Assembly: GCA_039588335.1 (NCBI GenBank)
Contig: JBDGZZ010000003.1
Location: 3,321 to 67,320 of the forward strand
Length of the DNA: 64,000 bases
Direction of reading: 5' to 3'
Origin: G020351775 sp039588335
GTDB taxonomy: Bacteria; Gemmatimonadota; Gemmatimonadetes; Gemmatimonadales; GWC2-71-9
The translations under genes were made by a program, and so were the position numbers. Within the stretch, counting starts at the first letter, position 1. Every line of letters starts with the position of its first letter. Below the pieces are notes generated by a model. That model searched no databases. It was not told where the DNA came from and saw nothing but the letters and a program-made list of their open reading frames with translations. Positions 1 through 8,871 of the stretch are shown here, piece by piece.

Positions 1-127
1 TCGGACCGTTGCGTGCCGCCAGGTCGGAGTCGGGGAAGACCGGAGTTGCCAGGATCCCTTCGCCCGCCAGTGCATCAGCTATGGTTTCCATTCCGAAGTC
101 GGTTGTATGGAGTAGCGTGTAGTTCAT
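1..127 (-). CDS. Partial CDS of unknown function, 5' end only
   Basis: A minus-strand frame opens at an ATG at 127 and runs off the window edge, giving 42 residues that begin MNYTLLHTTDFGMETIADAL. An in-frame TGA lies a few codons upstream of the ATG, and a GGAG-type ribosome site sits very close to it (about 2-3 nt). Codon choice looks like that of neighbouring genes. No family is recognised from so short a piece. It lies downstream of the CsgG-like gene but is separated from it by two strong hairpins, so it is probably a separate transcription unit. Confidence 0.4.
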   Translation of the reverse strand, partial: MNYTLLHTTDFGMETIADALAGEGILATPVFPDSDLAARNGP

Positions 128-232
128 CTCTCCTGGTTTCCCGAGTCAGCAGGGTGCCCATCTGCCAGGTAACCCTGGCCAGAAGGTATCTGCCATCGGA
201 GCGAAACGCGAGTACAGTCCCGCGCAACAACG

Positions 233-306
233 AGCGCCACCGCCCAGTGTGGGCGATGGCGCTGACTCCGTACGCCTCTGAACGCTGGCGCGGTCACGCG
301 CCAGCG
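233..306 (-). terminator. Two strong hairpins after the CsgG-like gene
   Basis: The first hairpin (283-306) has perfect 10-bp arms, CGCTGGCGCG and CGCGCCAGCG, with a 4-nt loop, and starts 4 nt past the stop at 311. The second (233-263) has 14-bp arms with one mismatch and a 3-nt loop. Neither is followed by a clear U-tract, so termination is inferred from position and stability. The remaining bases between 128 and 310 show nothing else. Confidence 0.55.
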
Positions 307-310
307 GACA

Positions 311-1003
311 CTAACCTCCAACCTGTCTCAGAGCTTCGTGTGCTGGAGTGTAGTCCGGAAAATCCTTGGTCACCTGGCTGAACAGCTCTATGGCGCGATC
401 GTTGTCTCCGCGTTCAGCATAGAACAGACCCTTGGTGTAGAGGCGAACTGCCTCTTCGGAGAGCTTGATGTCCTTGCGTTCGTTTAGGATGTTTTTCGAG
501 AGCGGCTCCAGATCGACTCCACGCGTGACCTTGTCCGCGAGTTCCACCACCATGTCGAACATGCCTTCGCGGTCGCCTCGCACGCCTTGGGCGTTGATGA
601 TCTCGCTGGTTTCAACTTCGACGATGCGTGCGTCGAAGCGGAAATCTGAATACCAGTCGATGAAGCCACCGAGTATCACGTATTTTGCGCCCACGATCCG
701 CCCGACCTGCGCTGCAGTGGCGGCATCGACACGACCGCTGACGCCGAGGTCCTGCTCGGCGATGAGGTCGTTGAGACGACTCCGGTCGACGAGGCGAAGA
801 TCGGTGTTGACCGCGAGTTCAGTGATCAGCATCTGCTGCAACCCGGCTTCGAATGCGTCGTAATCTTCGCTTTCGAGGCCGTACGACCCCCCGTTTTCGA
901 ACACCCAAACCGCGATGCCAGGTCGTGTATCCTGAGCTACAACGATCGACGGTACTGTCACAGCCGCCACGAGGCCAAACGCAATCAATGAACGCCACCG
1001 CAT
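311..1003 (-). CDS. Exported CsgG/FlgO-like protein with C-terminal TPR-like segment
   Basis: The 230-residue product starts with a signal peptide (MRWRSLIAFGLVAAV, cleavage likely after VVA-Q near residue 23). The central part resembles the CsgG/FlgO fold: IAVWVFENGG near the N-terminus, then a region with LLITELAVNTDLRLVDRSRL and IVGAKYVILGGFIDW. The last 45 residues (LYTKGLFYAERGDNDRAIEL) look like one TPR unit. The start at 1003 is preferred over a longer frame from 1018 because a GGAGG site lies about 8 nt upstream and the signal peptide begins there. It follows the metallo-hydrolase gene by 4 nt. A periplasmic or outer-membrane assembly or sensing role is inferred; no curli genes are nearby. 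Confidence 0.65.
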   Translation of the reverse strand: MRWRSLIAFGLVAAVTVPSIVVAQDTRPGIAVWVFENGGSYGLESEDYDAFEAGLQQMLITELAVNTDLRLVDRSRLNDLIAEQDLGVSGRVDAATAAQVGRIVGAKYVILGGFIDWYSDFRFDARIVEVETSEIINAQGVRGDREGMFDMVVELADKVTRGVDLEPLSKNILNERKDIKLSEEAVRLYTKGLFYAERGDNDRAIELFSQVTKDFPDYTPAHEALRQVGG

Positions 1004-1007
1004 AGGT

Positions 1008-1886
1008 CTATCCTCCATCTAACGTCAACTCGGTCCCCTCGGCCGCGGCTATTACCTCGAGCGAAGGCTGCAAGCTTTCTGCCTTCGTCTGTGCCGCCTC
1101 CACCAATGCGTCCAAAGCTGAGTCGTCTCGCTCGGGACCATGGTGGAACATGACCAGCCGTTTCACCCCAGCCTCCACTGCCAGTTCCAAGGCCTCCTCA
1201 AATGAGGAATGTCCCCAGCCTTGGAATCGTCCAATCTCGTCCGCCGTGAACATGGCGTCGTGCACCAACACGTCTACACCCTGCAAGAACCGTACGAATT
1301 CCTGCCTCCACCCAGGTTCCACCGGGTAATCGACGCCAGCTCCCAATTCGTTGTCGGTGGCGTATACCAGGCTGTCTCCTCCGCCAAGGGGAGTGAGCCG
1401 ATACGCCAGCGTATTGCCTGGGTGCCGCAAACGCATCGAACTCGCCGCAAACCCACCTACCTCCAGGTCCTCGCCCGCCACGTGCTCCACCGTTAGCCGG
1501 GCCGCGAGCCCGTCCAATGGAATGGGAAACACCATTGGCTCCATCTGGGCCCGCAGGATCGTTTCCAGGTCCACGTCACCTTGCTGCGGTCCCCAGATTC
1601 GAACTGCATTGCCACCGTCGAACAGCGGTCCGAAGAACGGGAGACCCTGGATATGGTCCCAGTGGGTGTGGCTCAGCAGCAGATCCACATCCCCGACCCC
1701 GCGCTTCATCAACTCGGTGCCCAGCAGGCGGATCCCGGTACCGGCATCCAGAACCACCACTCGGTCACCGGACCCGCCTACCCGCTCGACCAAAACGCAC
1801 GGCGTGTTCCCGCCATAACGGGCGGTGAGACTCCCGGGCGTCGGGATCGACCCCCTAGTTCCCCAGAAGACTATTCGGTACGCCAT
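1008..1886 (-). CDS. Metallo-beta-lactamase-fold hydrolase (PhnP/RNase Z-like)
   Basis: The 292-residue protein opens with the typical strand MAYRIVFWGTRGSIPTPG and carries the metal-binding motif SHTHWDHIQG (HxHxDH), a distal VLVHDAMF Asp region and a C-terminal VMFHHGPERDD His. This pattern is seen in PhnP-like and cyclic-phosphodiesterase-like members of the superfamily. The substrate cannot be deduced. The open frame extends 19 codons upstream to a TTG at 1943, but that extension is unlike the family and the fold begins at the ATG at 1886; the ribosome site there is weak. It lies between the Crp/Fnr gene and the CsgG-like gene, all on the minus strand. Confidence 0.75.
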   Translation of the reverse strand: MAYRIVFWGTRGSIPTPGSLTARYGGNTPCVLVERVGGSGDRVVVLDAGTGIRLLGTELMKRGVGDVDLLLSHTHWDHIQGLPFFGPLFDGGNAVRIWGPQQGDVDLETILRAQMEPMVFPIPLDGLAARLTVEHVAGEDLEVGGFAASSMRLRHPGNTLAYRLTPLGGGDSLVYATDNELGAGVDYPVEPGWRQEFVRFLQGVDVLVHDAMFTADEIGRFQGWGHSSFEEALELAVEAGVKRLVMFHHGPERDDSALDALVEAAQTKAESLQPSLEVIAAAEGTELTLDGG

Positions 1887-1975
1887 TCGCTCGTCGCAGT
1901 CACCATCCTCGACAACATACGACCCACCCGGAATCCGAGACAAGGAACACAGTCACCGCGGCCGGGTGACATGGC

Positions 1976-2647
1976 TCACTGCAGCCCAGCGGCGGCCTCG
2001 AGCGCTGCACGATCGCGAATCTCGATGCTCTTTCGCGTCACGTGGATCAAACCCTGATCGGCGAGATTGCCGATGGTGCGAGACACAGTTTCCCGGCTCG
2101 AGCCTACCATCTGTGCTATCGTATGATGGGTGATCTTTCTGCTGATTGCAGATCCGTCACCCTGGTCGGCGAGTTCGATCAAAAGCCGTGCAATCCGGCC
2201 GGGGACATCGAGCAGAACGAGGCCGCCGATCTTGTCGTCGGCACTGCGCAGCCGGCGGGAGAGAGATTGCATCAGACCCAGTGCTATGCGGGGCGCGTCG
2301 GTGAGGCAGCGGTGGAAGTCGTCCCGGTACAGGACGATCAGAGTCGAATCCTCCATGGCGATGACATTGGCGGAACGGGGTAGGTCGTCGATCAGAGACA
2401 TCTCCCCGAAAAAATCTCCATCGCCCAGTACCGAGAGGATCACCTCACGACCATCCTCGCCCGTGAGCACTACTTTCACTTGACCGCTATCGACCACGTA
2501 AAGCGAATCACCCGGATCGTTTTCGAAGACGATGATGCTGTTCTTGGGATAGGTCTTCCGGCGGGTGACTTCGCTGATCCGGCCGATTTCTGCCTCATCC
2601 AAGTGGGCGAAGAGCGGAACCTTGAGGAGGGTGTCGTGAATCGACAT
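1976..2647 (-). CDS. Crp/Fnr-family transcription regulator
   Basis: The 223-residue protein has an N-terminal cyclic-nucleotide-binding-type beta-roll (VFENDPGDSLYVVDSGQVKV, then GDFFGEMSLIDDLPRSANVIA, about residues 30-100), a dimerisation helix and a C-terminal winged helix (ITHHTIAQMVGSSRETVSRT is the recognition region). The phosphate-binding-cassette sequence FGEMSLIDDLPRSANV is close to that of cAMP-binding members, so a nucleotide ligand is plausible. No N-terminal Cys cluster is seen, which argues against an Fe-S FNR. The start is taken at the ATG at 2647; a TTG two codons earlier is an alternative. It is transcribed divergently from rpmE, so the 150-bp gap may carry its operator. 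Targets are unknown. Confidence 0.8.
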   Translation of the reverse strand: MSIHDTLLKVPLFAHLDEAEIGRISEVTRRKTYPKNSIIVFENDPGDSLYVVDSGQVKVVLTGEDGREVILSVLGDGDFFGEMSLIDDLPRSANVIAMEDSTLIVLYRDDFHRCLTDAPRIALGLMQSLSRRLRSADDKIGGLVLLDVPGRIARLLIELADQGDGSAISRKITHHTIAQMVGSSRETVSRTIGNLADQGLIHVTRKSIEIRDRAALEAAAGLQ

Positions 2648-2731
2648 GAGCAATGTTTCTCGGAAGATCGGAGGTTCCGGCTACATTAGCGAGGCACCGG
2701 TCGTGTGTCAATTGAAGGAATGGCCCTGAGC

Positions 2732-2760
2732 TTGCCTGTAAGTCGGGGCCCCGTTTATAT
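2732..2760 (+). promoter_or_regulatory. Candidate sigma-70-type promoter for rpmE-prfA
   Basis: A TTGCCT box at 2732-2737 and a TTATAT box at 2755-2760 are separated by exactly 17 bp, about 45 bp before the rpmE start. Both boxes match the consensus imperfectly. This is the only good plus-strand candidate in the gap between the divergent crp-like and rpmE genes. Confidence 0.45.
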
Positions 2761-2803
2761 TTCGCGGCTCTCAAGGCGTGGACTTTGAACCGGAGAACGA
2801 ACG

Positions 2804-3022
2804 GTGAAAGCGGGCATACATCCAGACTATCAGCGCGCTATCGTACAGTGTGCGTGTGGCAACAAGTTCGAGACCCGCTCCACACTACCGGAGATCCACG
2901 TGGAGATCTGCTCTCACTGCCATCCCTTCTTCACCGGCAAGCAGAAGTTGGTCGACACGGCCGGACGAGTGGAACGGTTCCGTCAGCGCTACTCCAAGCA
3001 GACCCAGACAACAGGGCAATAG
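2804..3022 (+). CDS. rpmE: 50S ribosomal protein L31, zinc-binding form
   Basis: The 72-residue protein has the L31 signature: MKAGIHPDY at the N-terminus, a C16-x-C18 pair, and ICSHCHPFFTGKQK with C36 and C39, the four zinc ligands of the C+ form. It starts at a GTG with a GGAG site upstream. It is the first gene of a plus-strand group that continues with prfA 3 nt downstream, which is a common arrangement (rpmE-prfA-prmC). L31 joins the two ribosomal subunits, and the C+ form is often linked to zinc supply. Confidence 0.95.
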   Translation: MKAGIHPDYQRAIVQCACGNKFETRSTLPEIHVEICSHCHPFFTGKQKLVDTAGRVERFRQRYSKQTQTTGQ

Positions 3023-3025
3023 CTA

Positions 3026-4084
3026 GTGCAGGCGCGGCTCCAGGCCGCGCTTGACCGCGCGGCTGAAATCGAGCGGGAGCTGGCCGATCCGGCTACCGCA
3101 AAGGACCCCGTGAGACTCAAGGCCCTAGGCCGCGAGCACGCACGGCTGGACCGTATCAAGCGAACCGCTACCCAGTTCGAGAAACTCACGGACGAAGTCG
3201 ACCAGGCTCGCGAGCTGTCGCGCGACTCCGACCAGGCCATGGTAGATCTCGCGCGGGCGGACCTGGACGACCTGGAACCCAGGCTCTCCCAGGTCCAGAG
3301 TGAGTTGCAGGAGCTGCTGGTTCCGCCGGACCCGCTGGACGACCGGGACGCCATCGTGGAGATCAGGGCCGGCACCGGTGGCGATGAGGCGGCTCTCTTT
3401 GCGGCCGATCTGTACCGCATGTACACGCGCTACGCTGAGCGCTGTAGCTGGACCGTGGAGCCGATGTCGCTGTCAGAGGGCAACGTGGGCGGGATCAAGG
3501 AAGTCGCGTTTGCCGTCCGCGGCGATAGATCGTACGGACGGCTGCGCCACGAATCCGGAGTGCACCGGGTCCAGAGGGTTCCGGCAACTGAGGCCCAGGG
3601 TCGGATCCACACCTCCGCAGCGACCGTCGCCGTGCTGCCTGAGGCCGAGGACGTCGACGTGCAGATCGACGAGAAGGACCTCAAGGTGGACGTGTTCCGG
3701 TCGTCGGGGCCCGGCGGGCAAAGCGTCAACACCACTGACAGCGCCGTGCGCATCACCCACTTGCCGACGCGGTTGGTGGTCCAGTGCCAGGACCAGAAAT
3801 CCCAACTACAGAACAAGGTCAAGGCCATGGAAGTGCTACGGGCCAGGTTGCTCGATAGGATGGTTGCGGAGCAAGAAGCCGAGAGAGCCCGGGAGAGGCG
3901 CTCCATGGTCGGCACCGGCGACAGATCGGCCAAGATCCGCACCTACAACTTCCCGCAGAATCGGGTGACTGACCACAGAATAAACCTCACCTTGCACCGC
4001 CTCGAGGAGATCCTGGCCGGAGATATGGACGAGGTGGTGGATCAGCTCAAAGTCGCCTACCTGGGCGAGCGGTCGGACGCCTGA
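3026..4084 (+). CDS. prfA: Peptide chain release factor 1
   Basis: The 352-residue protein recognises UAA and UAG and releases the peptide. The class I release-factor GGQ motif is at residues 230-232 (SGPGGQSVNTTDS) and the tripeptide anticodon is PAT at 186-188 (VQRVPATEAQGR), which is the RF1 form rather than the SPF of RF2. An N-terminal helical domain, rich in charged residues, covers about residues 1-100. Translation starts at a GTG just after the rpmE stop. Its stop overlaps the prmC start as TGATG, so the methyltransferase that modifies its GGQ glutamine is translationally coupled to it. Confidence 0.96.
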   Translation: MQARLQAALDRAAEIERELADPATAKDPVRLKALGREHARLDRIKRTATQFEKLTDEVDQARELSRDSDQAMVDLARADLDDLEPRLSQVQSELQELLVPPDPLDDRDAIVEIRAGTGGDEAALFAADLYRMYTRYAERCSWTVEPMSLSEGNVGGIKEVAFAVRGDRSYGRLRHESGVHRVQRVPATEAQGRIHTSAATVAVLPEAEDVDVQIDEKDLKVDVFRSSGPGGQSVNTTDSAVRITHLPTRLVVQCQDQKSQLQNKVKAMEVLRARLLDRMVAEQEAERARERRSMVGTGDRSAKIRTYNFPQNRVTDHRINLTLHRLEEILAGDMDEVVDQLKVAYLGERSDA

Positions 4085-4959
4085 TGTCACCCAGGTCGAC
4101 CATTGGTGACGTGTTGGTGGAGGCTGCTCGGGTCCTCGACCGAGTGCGAGTCGCGGATCCACGCCGTGAAGCGATGGCGATCTGGGCCTCTCTGGCTGGG
4201 TTAGAACCGGGCCAATTGTGGCTCCAGCGGGGCGAAGATGCGCCGTTGCCGATACTAGCCCGTTTCCGGGCCGCCCTCGAGCGGAGGGTGCAGGGCGAGC
4301 CGCTGGCCTACGTTTTGGGCGTGGTTGGATTCCGCACGCTCGAGGTCACGGTAGACCGCCGCGTCCTGATCCCGCGGCCCGAGACTGAGGGACTCGTCGA
4401 TCGAGTGTTGGCCTGGGGAACCGCGCGGAAGGGCCCCAAGTCAGGGTGGGGAACCGCCGCCGACGTAGGTACCGGGAGTGGGTGCATAGCCCTCAGTCTC
4501 GCCGTAGAGGGTAAGTTCGACCGGGTAATAGCCACGGACGATTCAGCGGATGCGCTCGAGGTCGCGGCAGGTAACGTCAGGTTTGTGGCTCCCGATCCGC
4601 CAGTGGAGCTGAGACAGGGGCCGGGGCTCGACCCGTTGCGGGAAGAGTTGCTCGACGTCGTGGTTTCCAATCCTCCTTATCTCACCAAGGGCGAGCACGA
4701 ATTATTGGAGACCGGAGTGAAGGACTTTGAGCCGAAGAAAGCGCTTGTGAGCGATGCTGATGGAATGAGACATACCGAGGAGCTTCTAGGGCAATCCCGG
4801 GCGCTCTTGGCTGAGGGCGGCCTGTTGGCCGTCGAGATAGATTCTACCAGGGCCGAGATGGCGTTGGATCTGGCGAGGAAGGCCGGCTGGATCGGCGCAC
4901 GAGTCGAATCGGACTTGTTTGGCCGGCCCCGCTATTTGCTCGCAACCAAGGAGTTTTAA
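4084..4959 (+). CDS. prmC: Release factor glutamine N5-methyltransferase
   Basis: The 291-residue protein methylates the Gln of the GGQ motif in release factors. The N-terminal helical domain includes YVLGVVGFRTLEVTVDRRVLIPRPETE, the usual PrmC linker. The SAM-binding site ADVGTGSGCIALSLA follows at about residue 127, and the catalytic NPPY is in VVSNPPYLTKGEH. The ATG overlaps the prfA stop by one base. The next gene starts immediately after its TAA. Confidence 0.95.
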   Translation: MSPRSTIGDVLVEAARVLDRVRVADPRREAMAIWASLAGLEPGQLWLQRGEDAPLPILARFRAALERRVQGEPLAYVLGVVGFRTLEVTVDRRVLIPRPETEGLVDRVLAWGTARKGPKSGWGTAADVGTGSGCIALSLAVEGKFDRVIATDDSADALEVAAGNVRFVAPDPPVELRQGPGLDPLREELLDVVVSNPPYLTKGEHELLETGVKDFEPKKALVSDADGMRHTEELLGQSRALLAEGGLLAVEIDSTRAEMALDLARKAGWIGARVESDLFGRPRYLLATKEF

Positions 4960-5313
4960 GTGATCGAAGAAAAGGCGGTCGAACTGGGTCGGGTTATTGG
5001 GCAGACGGACGAATACAAATCCGTGAGGCAGGCGAGGGAGAGTCTGGAGGAGATCACTGAGATCAGAGCCCAGACCCAGAGGCTCCAAGCCCTGGCCGAG
5101 AAAATCGAGGAGCACGCCCGGATGCAGCAGGAGCCCCCTCAAGAGGTAGCCGATGAATATGAGGGGTTGATGTCCAGCATTCAGGCCCATCCCAAATACC
5201 AGCAGCTCATAGCCGCCCAGGCCAACTTCGACAAGATCATGTTGCGGGTGAATGAGAGCATCCTTGAGGGAATGAAGAAGGGTGCCGAGAGCTCGATCAT
5301 CATCCCTGGATAG
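4960..5313 (+). CDS. YlbF/YmcA-family small helical protein
   Basis: This 117-residue, all-helical, charged protein resembles the Com_YlbF family (EYKSVRQARESLEEI near the start and a conserved YQQLIAAQANFDKIMLRVNESILEGM near the end). In Bacillus, YlbF, YmcA and YaaT form a complex that affects RNase Y and development; whether that role holds here is unknown. The GTG start directly follows the prmC stop (TAAGTG), and tmk begins 2 nt after its own stop, so it is inside a tight operon. Confidence 0.7.
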   Translation: MIEEKAVELGRVIGQTDEYKSVRQARESLEEITEIRAQTQRLQALAEKIEEHARMQQEPPQEVADEYEGLMSSIQAHPKYQQLIAAQANFDKIMLRVNESILEGMKKGAESSIIIPG

Positions 5314-5315
5314 TC

Positions 5316-5951
5316 ATGGGCGGTGCATTCATCGTAGTGGAAGGATTCGACGGAGTAGGCAAGACTACTCTTACGCGGCGTCTTGCGGAGCGCCTGCGGG
5401 CTGAGGGGCTCGATGTGCTCGAGGTACGGGAGCCGGGGGGAACGCCACTGGCGGAGGCTGCTAGGGCTGCGGTGCTCGATCCTTCGCTGGACGCAACCGC
5501 CGAGGCTGAGTTGTTCCTCATGTTAGCTGCACGGGCCGACTTGGTGAGGCGTGTGATCCAGCCGGCTCTCGATCGTGGTACGGTGGTGCTCAGTGACCGC
5601 TACGATCTGTCCACGTTCGCGTATCAGGTGGAAGGTCGGAAGCTTCCCCATGATCCGGTTGTGGCCGCAAATCAGATTGCCACCGGAGGGCTTACGCCGG
5701 ATATCACCCTGGTGCTCGATGCCCCGACCGAAGTGGCCATGCAGCGAAGTGCTGCCAAGGGAACGGAGCCAGATCGGATCGAGAGTATCGTCAACGAGGT
5801 TCGGAGCCGGATCGCTGGGGCGTTCAGTAACGCTCAGGGCCCCGGGGTGGTGCACGTCGACGCAACGGGATCGCCCGAAGCGGTCGAGGCGGTTGCGTGG
5901 GAAGCAGTACGGGACCACCTGGACGGAACCGGAAGCACCAAGGCGGGTTGA
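5316..5951 (+). CDS. tmk: Thymidylate kinase
   Basis: The 211-residue protein phosphorylates dTMP to dTDP. It has the P-loop GFDGVGKTT at residues 10-18, the EPGGTPLAEAAR motif that binds the dTMP region, the DRY motif in LSDRYDLSTFAYQ, and a LID segment RSAAKGTEPDRIES. Its length is normal. It follows the YlbF-like gene by 2 nt. A 42-nt gap separates it from the ctpA-like gene, so read-through transcription is likely. Confidence 0.94.
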   Translation: MGGAFIVVEGFDGVGKTTLTRRLAERLRAEGLDVLEVREPGGTPLAEAARAAVLDPSLDATAEAELFLMLAARADLVRRVIQPALDRGTVVLSDRYDLSTFAYQVEGRKLPHDPVVAANQIATGGLTPDITLVLDAPTEVAMQRSAAKGTEPDRIESIVNEVRSRIAGAFSNAQGPGVVHVDATGSPEAVEAVAWEAVRDHLDGTGSTKAG

Positions 5952-5993
5952 ACGTGAATACGACTGGTTTTTTGCGAGCAGTGGAGGTAAACG

Positions 5994-7640
5994 ATGAAAG
6001 GGTCGCGTCTTCTCGTGTTGGCTCTCGTAGGGTTCATCTCATTCCTGTCCGGTGGCTGGCTATTGCAGCGTGGCACGGAGAGATCGGGCAACGTGTACGA
6101 AAGTGCGCGCTTGTTCGAAGACGTGCTGGCCCACATCGCCGAGTACGGAGTAGACACCGTCGACGAACGGCAGCTCTACGACATGGCGATAGACGGCCTA
6201 CTGGAGCAGCTCGAAGATCCATATGCCAGCTTTCTGCGCCCCAATGACGTCGCTCAACTGAGGGAGCGCACGTCCGGTACTTACGGTGGCTTGGGGATGC
6301 AGATCGACGTGCGGGACGGTTGGATAACCGTTATTGCTCCGATGGCGGATACCCCTGCGGAAGAGGCAGGAATCGAGTCCGGCGATCGCATAGTCGAAGT
6401 CGAGGGCGAGTCGACGTTTGGGTGGAAGAACGAGAAGGCCGTGATCGAGCTACGAGGTGAGCCGGGTACCGAGATCCGCATCTCCATCGCCCGGCCGGGC
6501 GTACCGGAGCCGTTTGAAGTCACGCTCACACGCGCCATAATCAACGTGAGGTCAGTGCAGGCTGCCATCATGCTGAGCAGTGACGTGGGGTACATGTCGC
6601 TCGCGTTTTCCACCATCGGCCAGACGACTGTGAGTGAAGTGAAACAGCAGCTTGTCGAGCTGCGCGAGAACGGTGCTCACTCGCTGATACTCGATTTGCG
6701 TGACACACCGGGCGGCATCCTCGATGAGGGCATCGCGCTGGCCGACCTGTTTCTCGACCGCGACATGGTGGTGGCGGATACGCGTGGTCGTACACCGCCG
6801 GCCACTGAGGTATACAATGCACGTCGGGATCAAGAATGGCCGGAAATGGCAGTCGTTGTACTGGTAAACGGTGGTACCGCCAGTGCGGCGGAGATCATTG
6901 CCGGAGCCCTCCAGGATCATGACCGGGCAGTGGTGTTAGGCACACCCACATTCGGCAAGGGGCTGGTGCAGACCGTCTACCCGTTTGGACCGGGCAACGC
7001 ACTGCAAATAACCACTGGTCGCTGGTTCACGCCGAGTGGACGCACGATTCAGCGTCCCATTCGCCGCGTAGGAGAATCGCTGCGCATCGTTGGTGGATTT
7101 GAGGAAGAACTGCGGGATCGGTCAGGTGATTCCAGTGTGACCGAGGGAAGCGATGTGTTTTATACCGATTCGGGCCGTCCGGTGATCGGGGGAGGGGGTA
7201 TCAGACCGGACATTTCGGTGCGACTCGACACTCTAGTCGATCGGGAGCAGGAGTTCTGGAGTGCGCTCGGCGCGCAGATCCCAGCCTATAGGGGAGCACT
7301 GACCACCTACGCGCTGGAGATCAAGGCAGCTGGAACCGTGAGCGATCCCGATTTCACCGTGACGCGCGAGATGTACGCCGAGTTCGAGCGCCGGTTACAG
7401 TCCGAGGTCGACCTGTCCCCTGAGGTGTTGGCTGGGGCCCGGAGTTTGATAGGGCGGCAGCTCGAATACGAGGTGACGCGCTACGTATTCGGAAGGGATG
7501 TGGAGACCGCGCGCCGCACCGCCAACGACAGGCAGGTGCAGGCGGCTCTGACACTGCTCGAAGGTTCGCCTTCGCCGGAGGAACTGCTGGCGCGGACAGG
7601 GAGGGAGCAGGAATCACGGGGCGAAGATCTGAATCAGTGA
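5994..7640 (+). CDS. ctpA: S41 C-terminal processing protease
   Basis: The 548-residue protein has an N-terminal membrane anchor or signal (LLVLALVGFISFLSGGWLL, residues 6-24), a PDZ domain (GTYGGLGMQIDVRDGWITV onwards, about 95-185) and an S41 catalytic core. The nucleophile is Ser297 in NGGTASAAEI, and the general base Lys322 is in TFGKGLVQTVYP. The region after residue 400 is a charged helical extension longer than in minimal CtpA proteins. A GGAGG site lies 7 nt before the ATG. It is expected to act in the periplasm on C-termini of envelope proteins. Its stop overlaps the next start (GTGA). Confidence 0.9.
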   Translation: MKGSRLLVLALVGFISFLSGGWLLQRGTERSGNVYESARLFEDVLAHIAEYGVDTVDERQLYDMAIDGLLEQLEDPYASFLRPNDVAQLRERTSGTYGGLGMQIDVRDGWITVIAPMADTPAEEAGIESGDRIVEVEGESTFGWKNEKAVIELRGEPGTEIRISIARPGVPEPFEVTLTRAIINVRSVQAAIMLSSDVGYMSLAFSTIGQTTVSEVKQQLVELRENGAHSLILDLRDTPGGILDEGIALADLFLDRDMVVADTRGRTPPATEVYNARRDQEWPEMAVVVLVNGGTASAAEIIAGALQDHDRAVVLGTPTFGKGLVQTVYPFGPGNALQITTGRWFTPSGRTIQRPIRRVGESLRIVGGFEEELRDRSGDSSVTEGSDVFYTDSGRPVIGGGGIRPDISVRLDTLVDREQEFWSALGAQIPAYRGALTTYALEIKAAGTVSDPDFTVTREMYAEFERRLQSEVDLSPEVLAGARSLIGRQLEYEVTRYVFGRDVETARRTANDRQVQAALTLLEGSPSPEELLARTGREQESRGEDLNQ

Positions 7641-8479
7641 CGGCTGTTGGGATCGTTGGACCGGGCCGTGCGGGAGCGGGGCTCGGATTGGCGTTGGCGC
7701 GCGCCGGCTACAATGTCAATATCCACGGCCGGCGGAGTCGAGTGCTACCTGCACCGCTCAACCTCACCGTTGGTGATGTTCCCCCTTGGTTAGACGCAGT
7801 TGAAGTGATCCTGTTGGCGGTCCCCGACGATGCCCTCGAGAAAGTCGCGAGCGAGCTGAGTGGTACCTGCCAGATCGACGACAAGCACACCGTGCTTCAC
7901 CTGTCGGGGGTCTTGGATGCGACAGCTCTAGCCCCACTCGAACACTGCGGTTGCGCACGGGGATCGCTTCATCCGTTGCAGTCCCTGAGCGATCCGGAGT
8001 CGGCCCCCGACAGATTGGCCGGCGCTGTCGCCGCCGTCGAAGGAGATGACCGCGCGATGCGAGTAGCTCGACAGTTGGCTCGCGCGGTAGGACTAGAGCC
8101 GTTCGATGTTCCGGCGGAATCCAAGGCGTTGTACCATGCGGCGGCGGTGTTTGCATCGAACTACCTGGTAACACTGGCCACAACGGCCCACCGTCTGCTG
8201 CGCAAGGTGGGGCTGTCGGAGGAGCGGGCGAGTGAGGCTCTGGCGCCGATCATTCGTGGGACCGTCGAAAACATCGTGGAGTATGGTCCTGAACGGGCTC
8301 TCACGGGTCCCGTTGCTCGCGGTGACCGAACGACCATCGAACGGCATCTGGAGGCCCTCCCTGCCGAGCAGGAGGCTCTGTACAGAGCCCTGGCGCGCGC
8401 GACCCTCAACATGGCTCAACTACCGGAGGACGTCCGCAAAGCCGTAGAGAACGACCTCTCTCAGTCAAACACTGCTTGA
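7637..8479 (+). CDS. Rossmann-like DUF2520 protein (putative NAD(P)-dependent oxidoreductase)
   Basis: The 280-residue protein has an N-terminal dinucleotide-binding fold (VGIVGPGRAGAGLGLALARAGY, residues 4-25) and an all-helical C-terminal domain as in DUF2520 (SLHPLQSLSDPE, then ALYHAAAVFASNYLVTL and the GDRTTIERHLEAL segment). The layout recalls 6-phosphogluconate dehydrogenase-like and pyrroline-carboxylate reductase-like enzymes. The substrate is not known; in many genomes this family sits near pantothenate genes, which is not the case here. The GTG start overlaps the ctpA stop by 4 nt. Confidence 0.8.
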   Translation: MTAVGIVGPGRAGAGLGLALARAGYNVNIHGRRSRVLPAPLNLTVGDVPPWLDAVEVILLAVPDDALEKVASELSGTCQIDDKHTVLHLSGVLDATALAPLEHCGCARGSLHPLQSLSDPESAPDRLAGAVAAVEGDDRAMRVARQLARAVGLEPFDVPAESKALYHAAAVFASNYLVTLATTAHRLLRKVGLSEERASEALAPIIRGTVENIVEYGPERALTGPVARGDRTTIERHLEALPAEQEALYRALARATLNMAQLPEDVRKAVENDLSQSNTA

Positions 8480-8557
8480 ACGCTCCCCTCGACATCGCAA
8501 TGAACATATGGCCATCGCTTGGTGTTACAGTGATCGGACCAGGTTCGAGGAGCTGCA

Positions 8558-8770
8558 TTGGACAAGAGCAAAGGTTGTACACCGCCACCCGGCCATCCGT
8601 GGCTCATGCTGGTGGCAGTGCTGATCTTCTTTGTTACGCCGGTGACTCTAGCCAGCGCCGTGTCGAGCCCACCGATCACGGGCTGGACTTTCTTGCCCGG
8701 GGCCATGCTGGGTGCCGTCTTGGTCGGAGCTTACTATCGCTGGTGGCGAGGTGAACGCAGGCACGATTGA
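8558..8770 (+). CDS. Small two-helix membrane protein, unknown
   Basis: This 70-residue product has two hydrophobic stretches (WLMLVAVLIFFVTPVTLA and PGAMLGAVLVGAYYRWW) and a charged tail. It begins at TTG with a GAGGAG site 6 nt upstream, which supports this start despite the rare codon. No family is recognised. It is short but its codon use fits the neighbours. Confidence 0.5.
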   Translation: MDKSKGCTPPPGHPWLMLVAVLIFFVTPVTLASAVSSPPITGWTFLPGAMLGAVLVGAYYRWWRGERRHD

Positions 8771-8871
8771 GAGGTAAGCGATCACAGGTTTGACATGGTG
8801 CCTCAGTCTAGTGATGATACTCCCCTAACAGCTGTACCCGATTCTGACCCCCCGGACGAACAGAACGACAA

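Noticed and set aside
13..381. Plus-strand open frame of 122 codons at the window start
   Set aside because: It crosses two strong hairpins and the 3' end of the CsgG-like gene; Arg/Pro/Ser-rich and without a ribosome site.
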